Source: Ursus arctos (Eukaryota > Chordata > Mammalia > Carnivora > Ursidae). Taken from it: a DNA stretch of 64,000 nucleotides. The stretch is taken from the NCBI RefSeq assembly GCF_023065955.2, contig NW_026622863.1, positions 42,948,177 through 43,012,176 of the forward strand. The letters are read 5' to 3'. The translations under genes were made by a program, and so were the position numbers. Under the pieces are notes generated by a model, which did no database searches, was not told the DNA's origin, and was given only the letters and a program-made list of their open reading frames with translations. Positions 25,423 through 38,701 of this stretch are shown here, piece after piece. Position 1 is the stretch's first letter. Each line of letters begins with the position of its first letter.

Positions 25423-25542
25423 AGGCTCTTCCAGTTTTATGTTCCAACTCTTTGATCCAATTTTTACCTGCCCATTGTTTATTCTCACTTTATTACTGCA
25501 GTATTCAGAACAATTTTATTTACTTTTTAAAATACATAATAC

Positions 25543-25726
25543 AGGGACACCTGGGTTGCTCAGCCATTAAGCATCTGCCTTCGGCTCAGGTCACAATCCC
25601 AGGGTCCTGGTATCGAGCCCCGCATCGGGCTCCCTGCTTGGCGGGAAGCCTGCTTCTCCCTCTGACACTCCCCTTGCTTGTGTTCTCTCTCTCGCTCTCT
25701 CAAATAAATAAATAAAAATCTTTTAA
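25543..25726 (+). repeat. Carnivore SINE
   Basis: It starts GGGACACCTGGGTTGCTCAG and ends in AAATAAATAAATAAAAATC plus A's. Duplication AAAATACATAATAC/GC flanks it. It is inverted relative to the SINE 120 bp to the left. Confidence 0.93.
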
Positions 25727-25959
25727 AAAAATACATAATGCATGCTTATAAAATCTCTAAAGTACAAAAGAACACATATTGAAAAGTAGTAGCTCTTCTC
25801 TTACACATTTCCTAAGGTGGCAATCCTTAGCATCATTTTCCTTTGAGCTGGTACCTGTATTTTCAGATATTTTTATTGAAATTACTTTGATAGGTTAGCT
25901 TGTGAATAAGTGTCATTTTGCTGTGAATGTTCTTTTACAGCAATATGACATACCTTTTT

Positions 25960-26530
25960 TCTTAGTTTCCTAGGGCTGCTGCAACAAAGTACCACAAACT
26001 GGGTGGCTTAGAATAACAGGAATTTATTCTCAGAGTTCTGGAGGCTAGAAATACTAAATCAAGGTGTTGGCAGGCCATGCTCCCTCTGAAACCTGTAGAG
26101 AAGGACCCTTCCTTCCCTCTTTCAGCTTCTAGTAGCCGTAGACATTCCTTGGCTTGTGATAGCTTAATGCCAGTCTATGTCTTTATTTTCACATGGTGTT
26201 CTCCCTGTGTTTCTGTCTGTTCACACTGCATCGTTTCTGTAAGAACACCAGTCAGATTATGAGTTATCCTACTCCGGTATGACTTCATTTTAATTAATTG
26301 CATCTGCAGTGACCCTTTTTCCAAATAACTTCACATTCTGAGTTACTGGAAATTAGGATTTCAATATGTCTCCTTTTTTTTTATGTTCAGTTAGAGAAAG
26401 ACAATCATATGCTTTCACTCATAAGGAATAGCACAGATGATCATAGGGGAAGGAGGGAAGACTGAAGGGGGTGAAATCAGGGAGTCAACAAATCTTTTTT
26501 GCAGTGCACACAATTCAACCTGTAGCACCT
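25960..26530 (+). mobile_element. Ancient mammalian interspersed repeat (LTR-like), interrupted
   Basis: The phrases TTTCCTAGGGCTGCTGCAAC, CCACAAACTGGGTGGCTTAG and AGTTCTGGAGGCTAGA, plus the closing ACACAATTCAACCTGTAGCAC, belong to a common old mammalian repeat, but I am unsure of its name. At about 26375-26490 it is interrupted by a fragment resembling an L1 3' UTR (GAGAAAGACAATCATATGCT), which begins with a poly-T. Confidence 0.65.
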
Positions 26531-26608
26531 TTCCATTTGGTTAAGTCTATGTGTGCATTTTAGTTTTCTGAAAATCTTGGGACATTACTTATTAAATTCC
26601 TATATTTT

Positions 26609-26800
26609 GGGGCGCCTGGGTGGCACAGCGGTTAAGCATCTGCCTTCGGCTCTGGGCGTGATCCCGGCGATCTGGGATCGAGCCCCACATCAGGCTCCTC
26701 CACTGGGAGCCTGCTTCTTCCTCTCCCACTCCCCCTGCTTGTGTTCCCTCTCTCGCTGGCTGTCTCTATCTCTGTCAAATAAATAAAATCTTTAAAAAAA
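26609..26800 (+). repeat. Young carnivore SINE
   Basis: Starts GGGGCGCCTGGGTGGCACAG and ends with poly-A. The duplication AAATTCCTATATTTT (26594-26608) versus AAATTCCCATATTTT (26801-26815) differs at one base. Confidence 0.95.
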
Positions 26801-26815
26801 AAATTCCCATATTTT

Positions 26816-29997
<3,182 letters not shown>

Positions 29998-30160
29998 AAA
30001 TAGAAACACTGAATATTGTAAAGATGGAAAGGCCTTCAGAATTAGCACCTCCTTTCACATTACATAATTGGTTCTAGAGTAGAAAACTATGAATGTGGAA
30101 AGCCTTTTGAAGAAGTCACACAATTGTGAAACATGGGAATTCTTACACAACATGACAAAT
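29998..30160 (+). pseudogene. Two decayed zinc fingers after the stop codon
   Basis: Read past the TAG, the sequence still resembles finger text. First comes EYCKDGKAFRISTSFHIT, in frame with the gene. Then a frame-shifted YECGKPFEEVTQL is followed by a stop and GILTQ. Cysteine and histidine ligands are partly lost. This suggests that the ancestral gene had up to 20 fingers or that a longer array was truncated. Confidence 0.6.
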
Positions 30161-30169
30161 TGTGTAACG

Positions 30170-30175
30170 AATAAA
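30170..30175 (+). promoter_or_regulatory. Candidate poly(A) signal, proximal
   Basis: AATAAA 173 bp past the stop codon. A weak downstream T-rich element makes its use uncertain. Confidence 0.3.
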
Positions 30176-31397
30176 CTGAATATCAAAAACCTTCATAGAC
30201 CTCTATTGATATTTATTCAGCATCCTTATTAAAATATGAAGCAAGATATCTGCTACCAGCATATCAGCATTATAGCTGAGCTCCTATGCTAGCCATTGTA
30301 TTAAGCAAGATTGGGGGGAAAAGAAACTATAAAAAGATCATCTTACACAAGAAATAGTTCATTTAAAAATGTGTTGATATAAAATGTCTAAGGAAAAACA
30401 CAGCATTAACTACAAGACACACACATATATAAAGAAGTTACAAAACATTTGGAAGGGCACAAAATAGGACCTGAAATTTTGAGAAAAATAACATTGTCTG
30501 AAAACACATTTTCAAAAATGTAAATTCATAAATCTCTAAGGTACTTCCACTCAGAGTTTTCACTAAATTTTAAGAATTTCATAAACTGACTTAATATTAT
30601 AGATGAGAATATAAAGGACCACAAATAGCTGAAACAAGTGAAAAACAAAAGAAGACACAGTCTACTAGATAGCACCACATATTTAAAACTGGTGTCTAAA
30701 CAATGTGTCCTTGATAAGTAAATAAATCAGTGGAAACAAAACAAGGATTGAAGAAAGGAGACATGGAAATTTTGTGTATGGTATTGCTATTGAAGTCATT
30801 GGAGAAAGAATGGCCAATTCAATAAATGGAAGAGTCATATGAACAAAAAAATGGTATCTCTCTACTTTATACCATATACAAAAATAAAATCCAGATGGAG
30901 TGAAGACCAGAATATAAAAAGCAAAATTCTAAAACTATGATGAAAACGAAATAGATTTATTACTTTAGAATAACTGGATCACTCTAAGAACACATAAATA
31001 TGAAATAGTCGTTTCTATTTTGGTGTATTGCCTTCAGAGGCACACAGATACGAGCACGAAGATACACATCTCTGTGTTCATCATGGTTTGTATTACACTA
31101 AATTGGACATAACAAATTCTCAGTAGAAGGACAGATTAATACCATGTAATTATTGCTATGATAGAATACGTATTTAGAGAAAAGGTACAAATTTGACATA
31201 TAGTTACATAGATCACAGTATAAATATTGAGAGAGAAAAATGTACAATGAAAAGATGTAACATTTGTATAAGTTTAATAAAATAATGCAAAAAACAGTAC
31301 TGTGTATTGGTCATAGATCCATTTATGACATTGGTTGCCTTTCAGAAAGTGGGAGGTGTTTAAATGGAATTGTTATATTTATCTGTGACATTTCTTT

Positions 31398-31403
31398 AAT
31401 AAA
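31398..31403 (+). promoter_or_regulatory. Candidate poly(A) signal, distal
   Basis: AATAAA within TTTCTTTAATAAAAG, followed by a T/G-rich stretch (GGTTGTTAAGATTATGTTG) at a suitable distance. Confidence 0.4.
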
Positions 31404-31420
31404 AGAATGAAAGCAAATAT

Positions 31421-32155
31421 AATGGTCGTAACAAATCTGGTTGTTAAGATTATGTTGCTATCTTTTGTATTCTTTCTTGCCTTATTTTCCTGTTTCTCTA
31501 AAATAAGATTTAAATGGGTGAAGGACAAGACCTACAGAAAACTTAAAAATGGATTATGATCAAATACTAACATTTATAGAAAATTATCTTTACTAACACA
31601 CAAACCAAACTAAGATACTTTGCTTACCCTCTTTTCACAATGTTAATTCAGATAATAAAAACCAGCAGTACATACATAGCATTTACTTGATGCGAATTTA
31701 AAAATTTATTTTTATTTTAAACACAAATTCTCTAGTTGAAAGCAGTGAAGAAACAAAAGAAATAGTCAATTGTGGAGATAATTGGCTCTCCATCTGCAAA
31801 AAAAAATCACCTACATTTGGCTTGGTTTCAGATTGAAGAGAGAACATTCATACATACTATAAAACATGATGTTCTGACAATGTCAAGCCAAATATAATAT
31901 GCGTGCATCAGAGGAGAAGGAATTTTAGCATATCTCAACAAAGCTTTATTTGGTTTCTGAATCCTTAAATGAGGGTGCAGATGCTGGTGATTTTAGATGT
32001 GTGAGATATGTGCCCAGTGGCTATGAAAGCTCATTTCCCTGTACTACATCTAAAATGTTTTGTATTTAGACCTCCCAAATATTTATGGAACTTGCATTTC
32101 CTTTTCTGTGAATACCTCTTTCATATATTTTGTCTGTTTTCTACTGGGACTTTCA
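31421..32155. other. Unassigned AT-rich sequence
   Basis: Downstream flank of the zinc-finger gene. Nothing recognised. Confidence 0.4.
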
Positions 32156-32169
32156 AAGATGTTTTTATT

Positions 32170-32347
32170 GGGGCACCTGGGTGGTGCAGTTGGTTGAGTG
32201 TCGGACTCTTGGTTTCAGCTCAGGTCATGATCTCTGGGTCCTGGGATTGAGCCCTGAAACAGGCTCTGTGCTCAGCTTGGAGTCTGCTTGAGATTCTCCC
32301 TCTGCCTTCCACCCACTCTCTCTCAAATAAAAAATCTTTTTTCTTAA
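32170..32347 (+). repeat. Carnivore SINE, older variant
   Basis: Starts GGGGCACCTGGGTGGTGCAG and ends AAATAAAAAATC. Flanked by AAGATGTTTTTATT and AAGATCTTTTTATT (one difference). Confidence 0.9.
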
Positions 32348-32725
32348 AAAGATCTTTTTATTTAGAAATAATTATAGATTTATAGGAGGTTGCAGAAATA
32401 ATACCCTGCAGTACTGTTTGTGTATCCTACATCATTTCCCCTAATATTAACATTTTACATAATTAAAGTACAATATCAAATTCGACATTGGCACAATCTG
32501 TACGTTACCAGATTTCAGTCGTTCTGCACGCGCTTGTGTGTGTCCATGTAGTTCTATATGGTTTTATCTTGTGTAGGTTAACTGCCACCACAATCAACAT
32601 ATAGAACTTCCACCACCACAAAGATCCCTCACCCTTAACCCCTTCCTCCCCTCTCCTTCCCAGGCCTCATCTTTGGCAAGCAGTAATCTCTTATATAATC
32701 TTGTTACATCAAGAATGTTTTATAG

Positions 32726-32922
32726 GGGTACCTGGGTGGCTCAGTTGGTTAAGTGTCTGACTCTTGATTTTGGCTCAGGTTATGATCCCAGGATTGTTAG
32801 ATCGAGCCCTGTGTCAGGCTCTGCACTGGGCATGGAGCCTGCCTGGGAGTCTCTCTCCCTCTCCCTCTTCCCCTCCACCCCCCCCCCCCGTGTGCCTTGC
32901 TCTTTTTTTTTTTTTTAAACAC
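32726..32922 (+). repeat. Carnivore SINE with a C-run and T-run instead of a normal tail
   Basis: Starts GGGGTACCTGGGTGGCTCAG. Near its 3' end it has about 13 consecutive C's (around 32878-32890) and then about 14 T's, so the usual AAATAAAATCTT tail is missing or rearranged. Confidence 0.85.
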
Positions 32923-32938
32923 TTTCTAAATGGAATCA

Positions 32939-33098
32939 GGGGTGCCTGGGTGGCTCAGTCATTTAAGCATCTGGCTCAGGTCATGATCTCAGGGACATGA
33001 GATTGAGTCCCACATCAGGCTCTGTGCTAAGAGCGCAGAGTCTGCTTGACACCCTTTCCCCTCCATCCCTCTCTTCCTCTTCTCAAATAAAATCTTAA
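32939..33098 (+). repeat. Carnivore SINE, internally deleted
   Basis: Starts GGGGTGCCTGGGTGGCTCAG and is short (about 160 bp), ending CTCAAATAAAATC. AAATGGAATCA and AAATAGAATCA flank it. Confidence 0.88.
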
Positions 33099-33976
33099 TA
33101 AATAGAATCATATACTATATAACCTTCTGAGAATATTGTTTTTCATTCAACATGCTTCCCTTGAGATAAATCAATCCCCATTGTTCCAGATACAATAATT
33201 TTTGTTTTTTAAGTTTCTCAGTATTTTTCCATGGTATGGAATATGGTTTCTCTAACCGTTGAGCCTTTGAAAGACATTGGTTAGTACCAATTTTTGGTTA
33301 GTACACAGACCTGCTATGAACATTCATCTGCCATTTTATTGGTTGTTTTGTTCCCTCTATTTTGTTCTCTGTCCTTTTCATGCATTACTGCAGGTTACTT
33401 TAGCATTTAAAATTCTACTTTAGAGTTCTTGAGTGTATATGGATTTTTTTAGTAGTTGTTCTATGTATTACATCATACATATATAACTTCCATATTCTAC
33501 TTGTGTCATCATTTAACCAGTTCAAAATCTTATCTCAACTGAGATTCTTTAATTTCCCCTCACTTTATTATATAATTGTATCAAGTATTTCCTCTATATA
33601 CCTTAAGAACTATATGAGACAGTATTGCCATTTAAAAGCTTTAACCATCTAGCATAATTTAGGAAGGTCCATAGGAGAAAGACAGTCTATTAAATGTCTT
33701 CACTTACTTTTTCTGTTCTTTCCTCATTCCACATGTTCCATGTTTCCTTCATTTTTTTTTTCTGCTGAAAGAACTTCCTTTAGCCACTCTTTTAGTGTAG
33801 GTCTCCTGGCAACAAATTATCTTAGTTTTCCATTATCTGAGTAGGTTTTCATTTCACCTTCATTCCTAAAGGCTATTTCTTGCTGATGGAAAATTCTGGT
33901 TGACCAATCTTTCAGCACTTGAAAAAGGTGCCACTTCATTTTGGCCTTCAGGTTTTCTGCTAAGAACTCTCATTTG

Positions 33977-34134
33977 GAGGCATCTGGGTGGCTCAGTCAT
34001 TAAGTGGCTGCCTTCAGCTCAGGTCATGATCCCAGGGTCCTGGGATCAAGCCCTGCCCAGTGGGAAGCCTGCTTCTCCCTCTCCCTCTGCCTGCTGCTTC
34101 CCCTACTTGTGCTCTCTCTCTCTCTCTCTGTCAA

Positions 34135-34177
<43 letters not shown>

Positions 34178-34228
34178 AATCTAAAAAAAAAAAAAAAGAA
34201 AAACTAACTTAAAAAAAAAAAAACAACC
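33977..34228 (+). repeat. Carnivore SINE with expanded AAAT microsatellite tail
   Basis: The head GAGGCATCTGGGTGGCTCAG is followed by an (AAAT)n tail of about 12 units at about 34133-34180 and then A-rich sequence. CTCTCATTTGGA at 33967-33978 and 34229-34240 is the target-site duplication. The long tetranucleotide run is a likely length polymorphism. Confidence 0.93.
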
Positions 34229-34448
34229 CTCTCATTTGGACCATTCCTCTATAGGTAACGTGTTGTTTCTCCCTAGCTGCTTTCAAGAATTGTTTCTAAT
34301 CTTTAGTAAGTATTCTTAAGTTTGATTATCATGTATCTTGGCATGAATTTCTTTGGACTTACGCTGTTTAGAGTTTGCTCGGCTTCTTGAATCTGTTGAC
34401 ATATTTATTGCCACAGTTGGGGTATTTTCTGCCATTATTCTTTTGAAT

Positions 34449-34717
34449 GTGTCCATGTAGTTCTATATATGGTTTTATCTTGTGTAGATTTCTCTGCCAC
34501 CACAATCAACACACAGAACTTCCACCATCACAAAGATCCCTTGTTCTATCCCTTTGTTGTCACACCCTTAACCCCTTCCTCCCCCTGCTTCCCACTCCTA
34601 ATCTTTGGCAAGCAGTAATCTCTTCTATAATCTTGTCATATCAAGAATATTTTATAGGGGCACGTCGGTGACTCGGTTAAGTGTCTGACTCTTGATTTTG
34701 GTTCAGGTTATGATCCC
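34449..34717 (+). repeat. Second copy of the 32539-32789 segment
   Basis: The copy repeats GTGTCCATGTAGTTCTATAT through AGCAGTAATCTCTT and continues across the same SINE junction into GTGTCTGACTCTTGATTTTG. It retains a stretch of about 20 bp that is missing from the first copy, and the two have diverged moderately. See findings. Confidence 0.85.
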
Positions 34718-35289
34718 TGTTGAATTTTTTTTTTTTTTTCATTTGGCTTAAGTAGGTACATATTTTTCCACTGAAGCACTTTTATAATGGTTGCTTTAAA
34801 TTCCTTGCCAGATAACTCCTGTCACCTTGGTGTTGATGTCTTTTGTTTGTCTTATTTAAGTTTGAGATTTCCCTGTTTTTGATATGATGAATCATTTTCA
34901 TTTCTATCATGGACATTTTGTGTGCTGTGCTCTGAGACTCTAGATCCTATTTAACCTCCTTTTTGCAGTCAGTCACCCTGTTTGGGCATAGCTTGAGGGT
35001 CCAGGTGGGAGTGCATATTCAGCTCCCTGCTGAGCCCCACTGACTCAACTCAAGCAAAAGTGGAGCACTGATACCCACCCTATTTTCAATGGACAGGGGT
35101 GGAAGTTCAATTTCCCATTCAGCCCAGCTAAAACAGGGTGTGAAGAATGGAGAGGAAACAGTGATAACTAGTCCCACCTTGTTGCTAGAGCTTGTTGGAT
35201 GGGAGTAGAAATTCAGTTCATTGGGCTCTGATAAAGGGGAGGGTGAAAAGCTGATCATTTCTTTTTTCCTTTAATTAAAATGAGTTTGC

Positions 35290-36117
35290 TCGGCTCCACA
35301 ACCAAGCTGAGTTGTTTTAAGATTTTAATCTCTCGAGCAGAAGATATATAGATATCCAACAGTTACTTGAAAAGATGTTCAGCATCATGAGTAACTAAAG
35401 AAATGCAAATCAAAACCACAATGAACTAACACTTCACTCCTATAAAAATTACTATCATCAAAAAGACAAAAGATAAATGCTTGCAAGGATGTGGAAAAAG
35501 GGGAGCACTTTTGCATTGTTGGTGGTATTGTAAATTGGTGCAAACCACTATGGAAAATAGTATGGAGATTCCTCAAACAAACAAACAAACAAACAAACAA
35601 AAAAAAACTACCATATAATCCAGCATTTCTATCTCTGGGAATATAGCCAAAGGAAACAAAAACACTATGTTAAAAAGGTATCTGCATTTCCATGTTCACA
35701 GCAAGATCATCTACAATAGCTAAGATAAGGGAGCAAGCTAAGCATCTATCAATGGATGAATGGATAAAGAATTTGTGGCATGTGCACACATACACACAAT
35801 GGAATATTCAACCATAAAAAAGGAAATCCTGTCATTTGCGACAACATGGATGAACCTTGAGGGCATTATGCTAGGTGAAGTAAGTCAAATGAGAAAGACA
35901 AATACCACATGATTTCACTTATATGTGGAATCTAAAAAATAAAAACAAAAAACTGACTCAGAAAAAGATCAGTTTTGTGGTTACTGGAGGCAGTGGGAGG
36001 GGGAGTTGTATAAAGGTGGCCAAAAGCTACAAACTTCCAGTTTTAGATAAATAAGTACTAGGGATGTAATGTACCTCATGATGACTGTGGTTAACACTGC
36101 CATATGGTATATTTTAA
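35290..36117 (+). mobile_element. Old L1 3' end, sense
   Basis: Diverged ORF2 C-terminal and 3' UTR sequence (GGAAAATAGTATGGAGATTC, AACATGGATGAACCTTGAGG, GGCATTATGCTAGGTGAAGT), with an (AAAC)n run at 35576-35604. It marks the switch from mostly antisense to mostly sense L1 sequence. Confidence 0.7.
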
Positions 36118-37995
36118 AGAGATCTACACTTTCAATGCCATCCCGATAAAAATACCAATGACATTTTTCAAGGAACTGGAACAAACAGCCCTTAAATTTG
36201 TGTGGAACCAGAAAAGGCCTCGAATCACCAAGGAATTGTTGAAAAGGAAAAACAAAGCTGGGGGCATTACGTTGCCGGATTTCAAGCTATACTACAATGT
36301 TATGATCACAAAGACAGCATGGTACTGGCACGAAAACAGACACATAGACCAATGGAACAGAATAGAGAACCCAGAAATGGACCCTCGGCTCTTTGGGCAA
36401 CTAATGTTTGACAAAGCAGGGAAAAACATCCAGTGGAAAAAAGACAGTCTCTTCAATAAATGGTGCTGGGAAAATTGGACAGCTACATGCAAAAGAATGA
36501 AACTTGACCACTCTCTCACACCATACACAAAGATAAACTCCAAATGGATGAAAGACCTCGATGTGAGACAAGAATCCATCAAATCCTAGAGGAGAACCTC
36601 TTTGACATCAGCCACAGCAACTTTTTCATGACACATCTCCAAAGGCAAGAGAAACAAAAGATAAAATGAACTTATGGGACTTCATCAAGATAAAAAGCTT
36701 CTGCACAGCCATGGAAACAGTCAAAAAAAACTAAGAGGCAGCCCACAGAATGGGAGAATATATTTGCAAATGACACTACAGATAAAGGACTGGTATCCAA
36801 GATCTACAAAGAACTTCTCAAACTCAATACATGAGAAACAAATAAATCATAAAATGGGCAGAAGATATGAACAGATACTTTTCCAATGAAGATATACAAA
36901 TGGCTAAGAAACACATGAAAAAATGTTCAAAATCATTAGCCATCAGGGAAATTAAAATCAAAACCACACTGAGATACCACCTTATGCCAGTTAGAATGGC
37001 AAAAATAGACAAGGCAAGAAGCAACAATTGCTGGAGAGGATGTGGAGAAAGGGGATCCCTCCTACATTGTTGGTGGGAATGCAAGTTGGTACAGCCACTC
37101 TGGAAACAGTGTGGCAGTCCCTTAAAAAGTTAAAAAGTGAGCTACCCTATGATCCAGCCATTGCACTACCGGGTGTTTACCCCAAAGATACAGACGTAGT
37201 GAAGAGAAGGGCCATATGCACCCCAGTGTTCATAGCAGCAATGTCCACAATAGCTAAATCGTGGAAGGAGCCGAGATGCCCTTCAACAGATGACTGGATG
37301 AAGAAGATGTGGTCCATATATACAATGGAATATTACTCAGCCATCAAAAAGAACGAATTCTCAACATTTGCTGCAACATGGATGGCACTGGAGGAGATGA
37401 TGCTAAGTGAAATAAGTCAAGCAGAGAAAGACAATTATCATATGATTTCTCTCATCTATGGAACATAAGAACTAGGATGATCAGTAGGGGAAGAAAGGGA
37501 TATAGAAAGGGGGGTAATCAGGGGCGCCTGGGTGGCACAGCGGTTAAGCGTCTGCCTTCGGCTCAGGGTGTGATCCCGGCGTTGTGGGATCGAGCCCCAC
37601 ATCAGGCTCCTCTGCTATGAGCCTGCTTCTTCCTCTCCCACTCCCCCTGCCTGTGTTCCCTCTCTCGCTGGCTGTCTCTATCTCTGTCAAATAAATAAAT
37701 AAAATCTTTAAAAAAAAAAAAAGGGGGGGGTAATCAGAAGAGGGAATGAAACATGAGAGACTACGGACTATGAGAAACAAACTGGGGGCCTCAGAGGGGA
37801 GGGGGTGGGGGAATGGGATAGACCGGTGATGGGTAGTAAGGAGGGCACGTATTGCATGGTGCACTGGGTGTTATACGCAACTAATGAATCACCGAACTTT
37901 ACATCGGAAACCGGGGATGTACTGTATGGTGACTAACAGAATATAATAAAAAATCATTAAATAAAAAAGAAAATAAGAGAACTCAAAAAAAAAAA
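36118..37995 (+). mobile_element. L1-D: 5'-truncated young L1 with SINE insertion
   Basis: It starts within ORF2 at AGATCTACACTTTCAATGCC and runs through the ORF2 C-terminus (37028-37468, ending MISLIYGT) and 3' UTR to a poly-A near 37983-37998. Frame breaks occur at about 36.59 and 37.1 kb. A SINE (37522-37721) sits in its 3' UTR. No clear target-site duplication was found. Confidence 0.9.
37522..37721 (+). repeat. Young carnivore SINE inside L1-D 3' UTR
   Basis: Full-length SINE with poly-A. The G-rich duplication ending GGGGGGTAATCAG is found before (to 37521) and after (to 37737), so the SINE inserted after L1-D did. Confidence 0.95.
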
Positions 37996-37998
37996 AAA

Positions 37999-38455
37999 AG
38001 AGAGATTACTAATGGCTTTAATCTGGTATCTCAGTTGAAGTCAGGAACAGAGATGGGATTATACCAGCAGACACAGTGCCCATTGGGTCTAAATGGGACA
38101 GAGAAAATGGAATGGGATGAAGGAAATCTGTTGGACTTCTGAGATTCTATAGGACAAGGCAATAGAGCTATCTGGCTTTGAACATGCATTACCCTTAGAA
38201 AAAAGAATAAGGTTCCAGTTCAGAATGGTAACTTTGCATTTACAACTACAGATGGAACAATTCCCTTTGAAAGAAACTCAAAATATAGCTAAGCAACTCC
38301 CACACTGAAGAAGAAAGAACCCACACTAGACCGGGTAAGAGAGAGTGAGACACAGTCTCACCATAAACCTCACCCTTGGCACAGCAATCAAAATAAAGAG
38401 GGATCCACAAATCCAAGCTTCTTCCTGAGGAGCAAAGGATTTTAACCCCACATCT
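37999..38455. other. Unassigned sequence
   Basis: Mixed-composition sequence without a recognised gene or repeat. The 72-codon minus-strand frame at 38246-38464 has no motif support. Confidence 0.4.
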
Positions 38456-38469
38456 GGACCCCAACTTTT

Positions 38470-38686
38470 GTTGTTGTTGTTGTTTTTATTTTTTTAATAA
38501 TATTTATTTTGTTATATTAGTCACCATACAGTACATCCCCAGTTCTTGATGCAATGTTCCATGATTCATTACTTGCATATAACACCCAGTGCACCATGCA
38601 ATATGTGCCCTCCTTAATACCCATCACTGGCCTATCCCAATCCCCACCTCCCTTCCCTCTGAAGCCCTCAGTTTGTTTCCCAGAGT
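38470..38686 (-). mobile_element. L1 3' UTR fragment, antisense
   Basis: It contains TTAGTCACCATACAGTACAT and the following young-L1 3' UTR in antisense, about 200 bp. The duplication CCCCAACTTTT (with a few more shared bases) flanks it at about 38459-38469 and 38691-38701. Confidence 0.9.
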
Positions 38687-38701
38687 GGAACCCCAACTTT
38701 T

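Larger units (their letters stand above)
29998..31420 (+). other. Probable 3' UTR of the zinc-finger gene
   Basis: AT-rich sequence follows the stop codon. Candidate poly(A) signals AATAAA occur at 30170-30175, near 31276 and at 31398-31403. The last is followed within about 30-60 bp by T/G-rich sequence. Which one is used cannot be told from sequence. No L1 or SINE signature is seen in this stretch. Confidence 0.45.
32357..33345 (-). mobile_element. Old L1 3' end, antisense, with two SINE insertions
   Basis: Phrases such as CCTACATCATTTCCCCTAAT, TCTTTGGCAAGCAGTAATCT and 'AGTATTTTTCCATGGTATGG' are those of an old mammalian L1 3' region in antisense. It is split by SINEs at 32726-32922 and 32939-33098. 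Part of it, with the first SINE's 5' end, is duplicated at 34449-34717. Confidence 0.6.
33346..35275 (-). mobile_element. Ancient L1 5' region, antisense, with SINE and duplicated block
   Basis: From about 33690, text such as GGTTTTCTGCTAAGAACTCTC, CATGTATCTTGGCATGAATT and 'TTCCTTGCCAGATAACTCCTG' resembles an old L1 or HAL1 ORF1/5' UTR in antisense, the same type as 9710-12395. It holds the SINE at 33977-34228 and the duplicated segment at 34449-34717. The part before 33690 is unassigned. Confidence 0.42.
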
